From NCBI GenBank assembly GCA_013519935.1, contig JACDUA010000023.1, positions 1 to 56,643 of the forward strand: a stretch of 56,643 bases of DNA, in the 5' to 3' direction. Origin of the DNA: Ectothiorhodospiraceae bacterium WFHF3C12. Lineage in GTDB: Bacteria; Pseudomonadota; Gammaproteobacteria; Nitrococcales; Nitrococcaceae. The position numbers were made by a program, and so were the translations under genes. Position 1 is the first letter of the stretch; each line of letters starts with the position of its first letter. The notes below the pieces were generated by a model that was not told the origin of the DNA, ran no database searches, and saw only the letters and a list, made by a program, of their open reading frames with translations. Of this stretch, positions 43,637 through 52,623 are shown piece after piece.

Positions 43637-44206
43637 TCAGCGGATGACGATGCGGGTGCCGACCTGGACCCACTCCGCCAGCTTCTCGATCTGCTGGTCG
43701 GTCAGCGCGACGCAACCCTCCGTCCAGTTCAGTCGCCGGTGCAGGGTAGCGTCCGCCTTGCCGATGCCGTGTATGCCGATATAGCCCCCGAGCTCGGTGT
43801 CCTGGGGCGGCCTGCCGTAGCGGAGCATGGTATCCAGCACCCGCCGGTAGGTGAGCCTGTTGATGATTCCCGCCTCCAGGGCCCGCTCGGCGTGCCGGAT
43901 GGTGGGATAGTCCAGCTCCAGAAAGATGTGGAACCGGCTCTCGTAGTTGATGCGGCTGACGTGAAACTCGCCCAGGGGCGTGGTGTTGTCGCCGCGGCGG
44001 CGCACCCGGGCGGCCCCGTTGCGGCCAATGGAGATCCCGTTGAAGCCGGCGATGGCATCCTGGCCGCGGAACACACGTGCCTTCTCGGTGGCGGTATCGA
44101 TGAGCACCCAGACCTCTTCGGTAGCCTGGGTGAGCGGCGCGGCGAGCAGCAGGCATGCCAGCGCGGTGATCCGGATGAGTACGGCAAGCAGGCTTTGTCC
44201 GTTCAT
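43637..44206 (-). CDS. Second L,D-transpeptidase (YkuD domain, no LysM)
   Basis: A 189-residue periplasmic protein with a signal peptide (about 1-28, ending TQA|TEE) and a YkuD domain with YIGIHGIGKAD and the active-site block NWTEGCVALTDQQIEKL (about 160-176). The Thr-Glu-Gly-Cys-Val variant of SHGCVR is typical of the YafK/DpaA-like class. DpaA in E. coli removes Lpp from peptidoglycan rather than attaching it. Here it lies next to an Lpp-like gene and opposite an ErfK-type enzyme. Confidence 0.9.
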   Translation of the reverse strand: MNGQSLLAVLIRITALACLLLAAPLTQATEEVWVLIDTATEKARVFRGQDAIAGFNGISIGRNGAARVRRRGDNTTPLGEFHVSRINYESRFHIFLELDYPTIRHAERALEAGIINRLTYRRVLDTMLRYGRPPQDTELGGYIGIHGIGKADATLHRRLNWTEGCVALTDQQIEKLAEWVQVGTRIVIR

Positions 44207-44312
44207 GCCCCTGGTTTTTGCCTGAGAGTGGCCCGTCGTAGCTCGCGGCGGCCATTGCCGGCCCGCATCGCGATTCCCCGAGGGTTATTCTGCCGTGACG
44301 GTGTTCACGTGA

Positions 44313-44546
44313 CTAGAGCAAAAACCGGTACAACTCCGCATTTTTAAACGGCCATTGCAATTCCGCGCCGGAATCCGTGCGCACCAGCACTGGAACCCGC
44401 TCCGCGTACCGTTCCTCCAGGTCGGCATCCTCCGACACGTCGATCTCGCGCAGCGGCCGGCGCAGCCGTTGGCACACGGGTACGCTCAGGGCGCGGGCCT
44501 GATCGCAGAGGGAACAGAACTCGGTGCCGTAGAGAATCACTTCCAT
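44313..44546 (-). CDS. Glutaredoxin-like (DUF836) protein
   Basis: A 77-residue thioredoxin-fold protein with redox motif CSLC (residues 11-14) in LYGTEFCSLCDQA, a cis-Pro region VPVLV near residue 52 and a compact C-terminal helix. The short length matches the DUF836/glutaredoxin-like group. It has its own start; the 5' gap is shared with dusA. Partner unknown. Confidence 0.85.
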   Translation of the reverse strand: MEVILYGTEFCSLCDQARALSVPVCQRLRRPLREIDVSEDADLEERYAERVPVLVRTDSGAELQWPFKNAELYRFLL

Positions 44547-44644
44547 GCTGCGCTTTGCTCCGCAGGTTTGGCCGCCGCGCCCGCCAGCCGGTAATATGGC
44601 GCGTCCCGCCGGTAGCGGGGATGATCGTGGCCGAATGCTACTGA

Positions 44645-45655
44645 GTGCCGATGCCGATGACCAGCATTGTTGACCGGCGCCTGTCCGTGGCGCCGATGAT
44701 GGACTGGACCGACCGACATGACCGTTACCTGCTGCGGCTGATCAGCCGCAGGACGCTGTTGTACACGGAAATGGTGCCGGCCGTCGCCATCTGGTACGGC
44801 AAGTCGGACCATCTGCTGCGCTATAACCCCGAGGAGCATCCCGTGGCCGTGCAATTCGGCGGCTCGGAGCCCGCTCAGCTCGCGTTCTGCGCCAGCGAGG
44901 CCGAGCGCTTCGGCTATGACGAGGTCAATCTCAACGTGGGCTGCCCCAGCGACCGGGTCCAGGCGGGGCGCTTCGGCGCCTGCCTGATGGCCGAGCCGGA
45001 CACCGTGGCCGACTGCGTGGCGGCCATGTCAGAGGCCACGTCCCTCCCGGTCACGGTGAAGACCCGCATCGGCATCGACGACATGGATGAGTACGCCGAC
45101 CTGCAGCGCTTCGTGGAGCGGGTGGCCGCAGCCGGCTGCCGGACGTTCATCGTGCACGCCCGAAAGGCGTGGCTGCAGGGCTTGAGCCCCAAGGAAAACC
45201 GGGAGAAACCGCCTCTGAACCATGAGCGGGTCTACCGCCTGAAGGCCGAGGTTCCGGAGCTGGAGATCATTATCAACGGCGGTGTTGCCGGCCTCGACGA
45301 GGCCGAAGGGCATCTGCAGCGTGTCGACGGGGTGATGATCGGCCGGGACGCCTATCAGAACCCGTACAGTCTGGCCGCGGCGGATGCGCGCATTTTCGGC
45401 GAGCCCGGCGAGCCGCTGTCCCGCCATGAGGTTGTCCGCCGCTACGCGGCGTACGTGCGGGGCCAACTGGCGCAGGGCGTGCGGTTGTCCCGCATGAGCC
45501 GGCATCTGGTCGGGCTGTTCCACGGCGTGCCCGGCGGCAAGCGCTGGCGGCGCCATCTGAGCGAGGCGGGCAATCGCCCCGAGGCCGGCGTCGAGGTGCT
45601 GGAACAGGCCGCCGCCATGGTGGATAACAGCTCGGTTACGGCCCTGGCGGGTTGA
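44645..45655 (+). CDS. dusA: tRNA-dihydrouridine synthase A
   Basis: FMN-dependent reductase that forms dihydrouridine at positions 20/20a of tRNA. Motifs include APMMDWTDRHDRYLLRLIS (DusA-specific), the catalytic cysteine in NLNVGCPSDRVQAGRFGACL (about 100-119), VTVKTRIGID and IINGGV. There are 336 residues, as in the family. The frame begins GTG 44645 followed by ATG at 44651 and 44657; no start has a clear ribosome binding site, so the true start is uncertain by up to four codons. Confidence 0.95.
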   Translation: MPMPMTSIVDRRLSVAPMMDWTDRHDRYLLRLISRRTLLYTEMVPAVAIWYGKSDHLLRYNPEEHPVAVQFGGSEPAQLAFCASEAERFGYDEVNLNVGCPSDRVQAGRFGACLMAEPDTVADCVAAMSEATSLPVTVKTRIGIDDMDEYADLQRFVERVAAAGCRTFIVHARKAWLQGLSPKENREKPPLNHERVYRLKAEVPELEIIINGGVAGLDEAEGHLQRVDGVMIGRDAYQNPYSLAAADARIFGEPGEPLSRHEVVRRYAAYVRGQLAQGVRLSRMSRHLVGLFHGVPGGKRWRRHLSEAGNRPEAGVEVLEQAAAMVDNSSVTALAG

Positions 45656-45693
45656 CGGGACGCGGGCCGCGCTGGCCCGAACCCGGAATTCTT

Positions 45694-46506
45694 TCAGGCG
45701 GGGGCGGGCAGACGGAAGAATCGCCGCGCGACGTCGGTGCTTTCCCGGGCCACCTGGTCCAACGGGCGCCCGGCATGCCGTGCCACGGCCTCCAGCACGT
45801 GGGGCAGAAACGCCGGCTCGTTGCGCCCCCCGCGGGGTTTCGGGCTCAGGTCCCTGGGTGTTAGGAAGGGCGCGTCGGTCTCGATCATCAACCGGTCCGC
45901 CGGTATGTCGCCCACGCAATCCCTGAGCGGGCCGCCGCGCCGCTCGTCGCAGATCCAGCCCGTGACGCCGATGTGCAGACCGGCGTCCAGATAGGGCCAG
46001 AGCTCGTCCCGACCCCCCGTGAAGCAGTGGGCCACGCCGCCGACCAGGTGATCGCGGTACTCGCGGATGATGGCCATGAAACGTTCATGGGCGTCGCGCT
46101 GGTGGAGGAATACGGGTAGCGACAGTTCCGCGGCGATTTCCAGCTGCGCGGCGAACGCCTTTTCCTGATTCGCGGGGGTGGAGAAATTACGGTTGAAGTC
46201 GAGACCCGCCTCGCCAATGGCGACCACGGCCGCCGTGCCACCGAGGCCGGCGATGTGCCGGCGCATGTCGCTGTTCCAGGCGTCGGCGTTGTGGGGATGC
46301 ACGCCTGCCGTTGAAAAGAGTGTGCCGGGATGCGCCTCGCAGAGCTCGGCGGCCGCCTCCGAGCTCGCGGTGTCCGTCCCGGTGACAATCATCTGGGTGA
46401 CGCCGGCCTCGCGCGCGTGCTGGAGCACTTGCTCCCGGTCCTTGGCGAAACGCTTGTGGACCAGGTTAACGCCGATGTCGACGAGCTCGTGCACTGTCTG
46501 GGTCAT
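45694..46506 (-). CDS. tatD: TatD-family metal-dependent DNase
   Basis: A 270-residue TIM-barrel metallohydrolase (3'-5' exonuclease in DNA repair and quality control). The motifs are intact: DIGVNL (residues 10-15), AGVHPHNADAW, GEAGLDFNRNFS and METDAPFLTPRDL near residue 205. GVNL and GLDFNRNFS match TatD proper rather than YcfH or YjjV. It is convergent with dusA. The upstream gap contains the start of the acyl-CoA synthetase transcript. Confidence 0.92.
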   Translation of the reverse strand: MTQTVHELVDIGVNLVHKRFAKDREQVLQHAREAGVTQMIVTGTDTASSEAAAELCEAHPGTLFSTAGVHPHNADAWNSDMRRHIAGLGGTAAVVAIGEAGLDFNRNFSTPANQEKAFAAQLEIAAELSLPVFLHQRDAHERFMAIIREYRDHLVGGVAHCFTGGRDELWPYLDAGLHIGVTGWICDERRGGPLRDCVGDIPADRLMIETDAPFLTPRDLSPKPRGGRNEPAFLPHVLEAVARHAGRPLDQVARESTDVARRFFRLPAPA

Positions 46507-46630
46507 GGGCTTTTCCGGGTGAGCCTGCCGTCATATGGTTGAGCGTCAGGCTTGGTATCATGCTGGACGGAGCGATGCAACGGCAGCGCGAGCCCATCGG
46601 ACTGCAACGGTTGATACGAAGGAGGGGAGT

Positions 46631-48202
46631 ATGGCTGCACCACCGGAGAATTATGACGCGTTGCCCATGGACTGGGTGGGTGACTGGGCCGGCCGCCGGG
46701 CGAAGATCGCGCCCCGTCGCCGCGCGGTGTACGAATCCGACACGGACCGGCGCTACAGCTTCGGCGAGATCAACGATCGGGCCAACCGGGTCGGTACCTA
46801 TCTCGTCGACCGGCTCGGACTGCAGAAAGGGGACCGGGTGTGCTTCATAGGGCGCAACCGCATCGAGCCCATCGATCTGTACATGGCCTGCGGCAAGACC
46901 GGCATCATTCTCTCGCCGCTGAGCTACCGCCTGACCAAAAGGGAGCTGGACGAGCTGCTGGAGCGAATCGAGCCCCAGGCGTTGTTTTACGAGGATTTCT
47001 TCAGCGATCTGGTGGAGTCGCTGAGCCTGCCCGAAACAGTGCGTGAGGTGGTGGAGTTCGGCGATGGCGACTGCCGCTACGGCAGTGAGGTCATGACCAC
47101 CGAGCCCCGGGACGTCAACGTACCGCTGGCCATGCAGGATACGTTTCTCTACATCCACACCGGCGGCACGACGGCTACGCCCAAGGTCTGCATCGTCTCC
47201 CATCGGCAGATGGTCTGGAACTCGGTGGACCTTATCGTCAGCGCCACCGACGCCATGACCGAGCGCTCCGAGCTGCTGATATTCCCGTTCTTCCACATCG
47301 GCGGATGGAATACCCTGACGCCGATATTCCAGAGCGGCGGGTACACGGTGCTGATGCGCCAGTTCGACCCCGGAGTGGCACTGGACCTCATCGACCGGGA
47401 GAAGATCAACCATATGGGTGCCGTGGAAGCCATGCTCAAGTTCATGGCGGACCACCCGAAGTTCGGCGAGGCCTCTCTGGAGAGCCTGACCGGTATCACG
47501 ACGGCCGGCGCGCCCTGCGCGGCCGTTACCATGAAGCACTTCTGGGATCGGGGGATCCCGGTGTCCCAGTCCTACGGCCTGACCGAGGCCGGGCCTTCCA
47601 ACTTCGTCCACTCCGGGCTGGACGAGAGCTGGGAGGAGCTGACCGAGCACCATGCCAGTATCGGCACGTCCTTCTATCATTGCGACTACCGCATCGTCGA
47701 CGACGAGACCCTGGAGCCGGTGGCGAAGGGCGAGGAAGGCGTTCTGCTCATGCGAAGCCTGCACAATTTCGACGGTTACCTGAAACAGCCCGAACGCAAC
47801 GAGAAGGTGTTCGCGGAGGGGGGCTGGATCTATTCCGGCGACCGGGCCCGGGAGGACGAGGACGGCTACGTCTACCTGGTGGGCCGGGCCGACAATATGT
47901 TCGTCAGCGGCGGGGAGAACGTCTCGCCGGAGGAGATCGAGAACGTACTGACCGAGCATCCGGCCGTGGCCCAGGCGGCCGTGATACCCATGAACGACGA
48001 GCGCTGGGGGCAGGTGCCGCTCGCGATCGTCGTTGCGGCCCAGGGCGAGACGCCGTCCGAGGAGGACATGACCCGCCACTGCAATACGCAGCTTGCCCGC
48101 TACAAGGTGCCGAAGAGTTTCGTGGTGGCCGACAGCCTGCCCCTGACCGGGGCCGGGAAAATCGACCGCAACGCCCTGGCCAGGACGTACACACCGAGCT
48201 GA
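46631..48202 (+). CDS. AMP-dependent acyl-CoA synthetase
   Basis: A 523-residue member of the ANL superfamily that activates a carboxylic acid to its CoA thioester through an acyl-adenylate. The P-loop is HTGGTTATPK rather than the usual TSGTTGxPK. The remaining motifs are in place: YGLTEAG (about 315), YSGDRARED (about 400), GRADNMFVSGGENVSPEEIE and GAGKIDRNA with the catalytic Lys. Substrate class cannot be set. The ATG has the near-perfect GGAGGGG. thiD follows after 13 nt. Confidence 0.92.
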   Translation: MAAPPENYDALPMDWVGDWAGRRAKIAPRRRAVYESDTDRRYSFGEINDRANRVGTYLVDRLGLQKGDRVCFIGRNRIEPIDLYMACGKTGIILSPLSYRLTKRELDELLERIEPQALFYEDFFSDLVESLSLPETVREVVEFGDGDCRYGSEVMTTEPRDVNVPLAMQDTFLYIHTGGTTATPKVCIVSHRQMVWNSVDLIVSATDAMTERSELLIFPFFHIGGWNTLTPIFQSGGYTVLMRQFDPGVALDLIDREKINHMGAVEAMLKFMADHPKFGEASLESLTGITTAGAPCAAVTMKHFWDRGIPVSQSYGLTEAGPSNFVHSGLDESWEELTEHHASIGTSFYHCDYRIVDDETLEPVAKGEEGVLLMRSLHNFDGYLKQPERNEKVFAEGGWIYSGDRAREDEDGYVYLVGRADNMFVSGGENVSPEEIENVLTEHPAVAQAAVIPMNDERWGQVPLAIVVAAQGETPSEEDMTRHCNTQLARYKVPKSFVVADSLPLTGAGKIDRNALARTYTPS

Positions 48203-48215
48203 CGCGGAGGCGCGT

Positions 48216-49034
48216 ATGAGACAGGGGCGCGTGCTCATCGTCGCCGGCTCCGATTCCGGCGGCGGTGCGGGCATTCAGGCGGATATCAAGACCGTCACCG
48301 CGTTGCAGGGTTACGCGGCCACGGCCGTGACCGCGCTGACGGCCCAGAACACCCTGGGCGTGGAGGGTATCCATGGCGTGCCCGAAGCCTTCATCCGGGA
48401 GCAGATGCGGGTGGTGCTGGACGATATCGGTGCCGATGCCGTGAAGACGGGCATGCTCCACAGCACGGCCGTAGTGGAGTGCGTCTGCGAGACGCTGGAC
48501 GCCTATGCGCCCGACGTGCCGCTGGTTGCGGATCCGGTAATGGTCGCCCAGAGCGGCGACCGGTTGCTGGTGGAGGAGGCCGTCGAGGCCATCCGCGACC
48601 GGCTATTGCCCCGCGCCGCGCTCATCACCCCGAACGTGCCGGAGGCGCAGGTATTGACCGGTCGGGAGATTCGCGAGGTGGCCGATATGGACGCCGCAGC
48701 CGAATCCCTGTTGGCCCTCGGCGCCGGCGCGGTGCTGCTCAAAGGGGGGCATCTGGCGGGTGAAGACGTGACGGACGTGCTAGCGACGGCGCAGGGGCTG
48801 CGGCACTTCGTCAATCCGCGGGTGAATACGCGCAACGACCACGGCACCGGCTGCACGCTGGCCTCCGCCATCGCCACGGGCATCGGTCAGGGCCTGTCCC
48901 TGGAACAGGCGGTGGCGAGGGGCCGCGCCTACCTGCAGCGGGCCCTGGAGACCGCGCGGCCCCTCGGTGCCGGCCATGGGCCGGTGAACCACGCCCATAC
49001 GGTGCATACCTTCACGGTAAGCGGCGTTCACTAG
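48216..49034 (+). CDS. thiD: Hydroxymethylpyrimidine/phosphomethylpyrimidine kinase
   Basis: ThiD phosphorylates HMP to HMP-P and HMP-PP for thiamine synthesis. Motifs are GSDSGGGAGIQADIKT (about 11-26), VADPVM (about 105-110) and the C-terminal anion hole/catalytic base NDHGTGCTLASAIA (about 208-221). The 272 residues match the family. GGAGG lies upstream. No TPP riboswitch is visible before it, and it shares a strand with the acyl-CoA synthetase upstream. Confidence 0.95.
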   Translation: MRQGRVLIVAGSDSGGGAGIQADIKTVTALQGYAATAVTALTAQNTLGVEGIHGVPEAFIREQMRVVLDDIGADAVKTGMLHSTAVVECVCETLDAYAPDVPLVADPVMVAQSGDRLLVEEAVEAIRDRLLPRAALITPNVPEAQVLTGREIREVADMDAAAESLLALGAGAVLLKGGHLAGEDVTDVLATAQGLRHFVNPRVNTRNDHGTGCTLASAIATGIGQGLSLEQAVARGRAYLQRALETARPLGAGHGPVNHAHTVHTFTVSGVH

Positions 49035-49075
49035 GCAGAGATCGAACAACGCCCGGCGGAGGGTGGGGACGCCGC

Positions 49076-50338
49076 TCAGCCGTGGACGGCGCTGTCCTGC
49101 TGGTCGTGACTCTCGAGGCGGTATTTGCGGGCCACGTAATCCTCGATGAGGGCCTTGAACTCGTCGGCGATGTTCTCGCCCTTGAGGGTCACGGTCTTTT
49201 CGCCGTCCTCGTAAACCGGGGCGACGGGTTTCTCGCCGGTGCCCGGGAGACTGATGCCCAGGTTGGCGAACTTGCTCTCGCCGGGCCCGTTGACCACGCA
49301 GCCCATCACGGCGAGGGTCATGGATTCCACGCCGGGGTGCTCGCGTCGCCACTCGGGCATGCGCGCCCGCACGAAAGTCTGCACTTCCTCGGCCAGGTGC
49401 TGGAAGAACGTGCTCGTGGTCCGGCCGCAGCCCGGGCACGCGGTGACCAGCGGGGTAAAGGCGCGCATGCCCATGGTCTGCAGCAGTTCCTGGGCGACGA
49501 TGACTTCCTTGGTGCGGGACTCACCCGGCTCCGGCGTCAGAGAGATGCGGATGGTGTCGCCGATGCCTTCCTGCAGCAACACCGCCAGGGCGGCGGAGGA
49601 GGCCACGATGCCTTTCGAGCCCATGCCCGCCTCCGTCAGGCCCAGGTGCAGGGGGTACTCGCACCGCGCAGCCAGGGCACGGTAGACGCTGATCAGATCC
49701 TGCACGCCGCTCATCTTGCACGAGAGGATGATGCGTTCCCGGGGCAGGCCCAGGGCCTCGGCCTTCTCCGCGCTGTCCAGAGCCGAGCGGATCACCGCCT
49801 CGTGCATGACCTCGATGGCGTCCCGCGGCTCGGGGCGGCGGGCATTCTCGTCCATCAGCCGGGCCAGCAGATCCTGGTCCAGGCTGCCCCAGTTCACGCC
49901 GATGCGCACCGGCTTGTCGAGATCCCGGGCGATGTCGATCATCGTGGCGAACTGAGGGTCGCGGCGCTTGCCTTTGCCGACGTTGCCGGGGTTGATGCGG
50001 AATTTCGCGAGGGTCTCCGCGCACGCCGGGTACTGGGTAAGCAGCTTGTGGCCGTTGAAGTGGAAATCACCCACCAGGGGCACGTCCAGGCCCATGTCGT
50101 CGAGACGCGCGCGAATGCCGGGTACGGCCGCGGCCGCTTCCTCGGAGTTGACCGTGATCCGGACGATCTCGGAGCCGGCGCGGGCCAGATCCGCGACCTG
50201 CACCGCGGTGCCGACTTCGTCGGCGGTGTCGGTATTGGTCATGGATTGCACCACGACCGGCGCGTCTCCGCCCACCGTGACATTTCCCACGCGAACGGGC
50301 ACGCTCTTGCGCCGTGAGCGGAAGTCGTCTGCGTTCAT
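49076..50338 (-). CDS. ispG: 4-hydroxy-3-methylbut-2-enyl diphosphate synthase IspG
   Basis: [4Fe-4S] enzyme of the non-mevalonate isoprenoid pathway, converting MEcPP to HMBPP. Cysteine ligands are seen in TACPGCGRT and in [11 protein letters not shown]. The sequence [12 protein letters not shown] marks the TIM-barrel N-terminus. Its 420 residues exceed E. coli IspG (372); the extra residues lie mainly within the barrel ([13 protein letters not shown] region) and the C-terminus. The ATG at 50338 begins [10 protein letters not shown]. It is divergent from the TPR lipoprotein. Confidence 0.95.
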   Translation of the reverse strand: MNADDFRSRRKSVPVRVGNVTVGGDAPVVVQSMTNTDTADEVGTAVQVADLARAGSEIVRITVNSEEAAAAVPGIRARLDDMGLDVPLVGDFHFNGHKLLTQYPACAETLAKFRINPGNVGKGKRRDPQFATMIDIARDLDKPVRIGVNWGSLDQDLLARLMDENARRPEPRDAIEVMHEAVIRSALDSAEKAEALGLPRERIILSCKMSGVQDLISVYRALAARCEYPLHLGLTEAGMGSKGIVASSAALAVLLQEGIGDTIRISLTPEPGESRTKEVIVAQELLQTMGMRAFTPLVTACPGCGRTTSTFFQHLAEEVQTFVRARMPEWRREHPGVESMTLAVMGCVVNGPGESKFANLGISLPGTGEKPVAPVYEDGEKTVTLKGENIADEFKALIEDYVARKYRLESHDQQDSAVHG

Positions 50339-50433
50339 AGCTGCCGTGCCGGGAGTGCTGCTGAAGAGTTGTGCCAATGATAAATGATCTGTCTTCCACT
50401 GACATGCCCGATGCGTGTCGCGTTCGGCGGACC

Positions 50434-50922
50434 ATGCCCCGTATGGCCCGCCTGATTGCTCTCTGCCTGCTGGCGCTGGGCGCCGCCGGCTGTGCAAGCC
50501 TGCCCGGCGCCGCGACGGACGACATCCGTGCCAGGGCCGAGGCGGCCTACGAGGCCGATGAATTCGCGGCGGCCGCGCGGGGCTATGGAAAATATCTCGA
50601 GCACCGGCCCGGCGATGCCCGGGCCTGGTACCGGCTCGGTTACGCCCAGGCCCAGCTGGGCCGCCTCGAAGCGGCGGAGGCGTCCCTTCGCCGGGCGCTG
50701 GCACTGGATCCGGAAATGGCCCGGGCGCGTCACAATCTGGGACTCGTGCAGATCCAGCTCGGCGTGTCGGCGATTCTCTCGGCCAGACGGTCCCTGCCCG
50801 AAGTGGACCGGGCGGCGGCACAGACGATGCAGTACCTTGCCTGCCTGATGGAGATCTTCATGGGTTATCCCCGGCCGAAAACCTGCGAGCCCGGCTTCGC
50901 GGACGAGCCGGCCGGCGACTGA
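50434..50922 (+). CDS. TPR lipoprotein
   Basis: A 162-residue lipoprotein with lipobox GAAGC (about Cys20) and about three tetratricopeptide repeats (about 45-115; [37 protein letters not shown]). Paired cysteines lie near the C-terminus. It likely is a periplasmic-side outer-membrane scaffold. The ATG at 50434 has GGCGG upstream; earlier in-frame ATGs lie in the ispG promoter region. It is convergent with the TetR gene. Role unknown. Confidence 0.8.
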   Translation: MPRMARLIALCLLALGAAGCASLPGAATDDIRARAEAAYEADEFAAAARGYGKYLEHRPGDARAWYRLGYAQAQLGRLEAAEASLRRALALDPEMARARHNLGLVQIQLGVSAILSARRSLPEVDRAAAQTMQYLACLMEIFMGYPRPKTCEPGFADEPAGD

Positions 50923-50942
50923 GTCCGGGTTGGCGCGTTGCG

Positions 50943-51536
50943 CTAGTCGGGCCTCAAACCACGCTCGATGAAGCCCTTTGCGGTCTCCACCACCTCGTCG
51001 GGCGGCATGCGGTGCTCCCACATTGCGTAGCGCAGGCCCAGGTAGTAGGAGATGCCCATCAGCACCCAGGCCTGTCCGAACGGGTCTTCCTTGCGGATCT
51101 GGTCGGATTCCTGGGCTTTCTTCAGCCGGGCCGCGTACATCTCCACCAGGGTTTCGAAGTACTCCCGGTGAATGGACTCGTCGATGAACTGGGATTCGAG
51201 CACGATCCGGTAAAGGTTCTTGTGCTCCACGGCGAACTTCAGGAAGTGCTCCAGGCCGTGCTTTTCCTGCTCCAGCCGGTTCGGGATGGCCTCCGTGGCC
51301 TCGGTCAGGGAATGACGGACCTTCCGGCCCATCTGGCGCACCAGCGCCCGGAGTATGTCCTCCTTCGAGGCGAAATAGATGTAGAAGGTGCCCTGGGCGA
51401 CGCCCGCCCGCTGGGTGATGCTGCTGATCGAGGCCGTGTGAAAGCCTTTCTCGCCGAACTCCTGCTCCGCGGCCGCGAGCAGGTTCTGCCGGGTCTGTTC
51501 CCCCCGGGCGGTCACTGGTGTGGTCGGTTTGGCCAC
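50943..51536 (-). CDS. TetR-family transcriptional regulator
   Basis: A 197-residue repressor. Its N-terminal helix-turn-helix (about 18-60; FHTASISSITQRAGVAQGTF then YIYFASKEDIL) carries the TetR signature. The C-terminal ligand domain is all-helical with aromatic and hydrophobic residues, of the FadR/PsrA/acyl-CoA-responsive type in general appearance. It is divergent from the acyl-CoA operon, with palindromic sites in the 293-bp gap. The ligand is not predictable. Confidence 0.92.
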   Translation of the reverse strand: MAKPTTPVTARGEQTRQNLLAAAEQEFGEKGFHTASISSITQRAGVAQGTFYIYFASKEDILRALVRQMGRKVRHSLTEATEAIPNRLEQEKHGLEHFLKFAVEHKNLYRIVLESQFIDESIHREYFETLVEMYAARLKKAQESDQIRKEDPFGQAWVLMGISYYLGLRYAMWEHRMPPDEVVETAKGFIERGLRPD

Positions 51537-51735
51537 TTCGCGCTTTCTCCTCAGGCGTTATTCTGTGCGGCGCCGCGCGAGCGTGCGCGCGTTCACGCCT
51601 TCCGCGGCGGATGAACCGCCGACGGTGTGCTTCCCCGAATGTTGCCGCGCTTCCGGCGCGGCGGCATCCCGGCCATTTTGGTGGCACGGGGCGCGAACGT
51701 CCACCCCGTCCGGGTGCACCCATGCACCCGCGGCA

Positions 51736-51803
51736 TTGACAACGCCCCGGCCGCAATCAACAATCTAACTTAAATATGACAAACGAGTCACCTCGCATGT
51801 GAC
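51736..51803 (+). promoter_or_regulatory. Operon promoter with candidate TetR operators
   Basis: A consensus -35 TTGACA (51736-51741) is followed by A/T-rich DNA holding the likely -10 (AACAAT after 17 bp). Just downstream are two overlapping palindromes: TGAC-N6-GTCA (51777-51790) and GTCAC-N7-GTGAC (51787-51803). They share a half site, lie between the promoter and the crotonase start, and are of the size used by TetR dimers. The divergent TetR is the expected binder; this is inference. Confidence 0.55.
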
Positions 51804-51829
51804 GCGGGATGAATACCGAGGAGGAGGGT

Positions 51830-52597
51830 ATGAGCGGTCTGGTCAAGCTCGAAGTCGAACCGCCGGTCGCGCTGGTAAGCCTCAACCGGCCGGAGCGGCA
51901 CAACAGCCTCATCCCGGAGCTGGTGGAGGGCCTCACGGATACGATGCAGGCCCTGGCGCAGCGTAACGACGTGCGCGCCGTGGTGCTGCGAGGCGAGGGG
52001 CGCTCTTTCTCCACCGGGGGCGATCTCCAGGGCTTTCTCCAGCACTGGGACGACGACATCAGCGGCTACGCGGACCGGGTGGTGGGCGGGCTCAACCGGG
52101 CCATTCTCGCCATCAAGGATTGTCCGTTGCCCGTTGTCGCCGCCGTTCATGGCTGGGTCACCGGGGGATCGCTGGGCTTGATGCTCGCTGCCGACATGGT
52201 GGTCATCGACGACACCGCCCGGTTGGCTCCGTTCTACTGTGAGGTTGGTTTCGCGCCCGACGGAGGGTGGTCCGCCTTGCTGCCCGGGCGCATCGGTGAG
52301 GGGCGGGCGCTTGCCGCGCAGATGACCAACGAGATCTGGGACGCCGAGGCACTGATGACGCTCGGCCTCGCGCAATGGCGGGTCGGCCGGGGCGAAGTGG
52401 ACGACGCCGCGCGCCGCCACGCCCAAACGGTCGCCGGCAAGGCGGCCTCGACCCTCGGGGCGACGAAGGCGAACCGCAGCCAGCTCGGCGGCTGGGCCGA
52501 GGCGCTGGACGTGGAGCGCCGGCGTTTCGTGGAGACCATCGTGCAGCCCGGCGTCCGCGAGGGGGTGGAAGCATTCGTCGCGGGGGCCGTGGGCTGA
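51830..52597 (+). CDS. Enoyl-CoA hydratase/isomerase family, PaaG-like
   Basis: A 255-residue crotonase-fold enzyme. Oxyanion-hole motifs are GEGRSFSTGGDLQ (about 57-69) and AAVHGWVTGGSLGLMLAADM. The segment VGFAPDGGWSALLPGRIG carries the PDGG/PDAG pattern of PaaG-type isomerases, where the Asp serves as the catalytic acid, rather than the two Glu residues of classical hydratases. It therefore may shift a double bond or ring-open rather than hydrate. The ATG at 51830 follows GGAGGAGGG. It heads the TetR-controlled operon. Confidence 0.88.
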   Translation: MSGLVKLEVEPPVALVSLNRPERHNSLIPELVEGLTDTMQALAQRNDVRAVVLRGEGRSFSTGGDLQGFLQHWDDDISGYADRVVGGLNRAILAIKDCPLPVVAAVHGWVTGGSLGLMLAADMVVIDDTARLAPFYCEVGFAPDGGWSALLPGRIGEGRALAAQMTNEIWDAEALMTLGLAQWRVGRGEVDDAARRHAQTVAGKAASTLGATKANRSQLGGWAEALDVERRRFVETIVQPGVREGVEAFVAGAVG

Positions 52598-52623
52598 GCG
52601 AAGGCACGCAGGGGAGGACAGAC

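Noticed and set aside
48203-48215. TPP riboswitch before thiD
   Set aside because: Only 13 nt separate the acyl-CoA synthetase stop and thiD, too little for a THI element.
46466-48274. 602-codon minus-strand frame opposite the acyl-CoA synthetase
   Set aside because: Antisense to a gene with complete catalytic motifs; composition typical of GC shadow.
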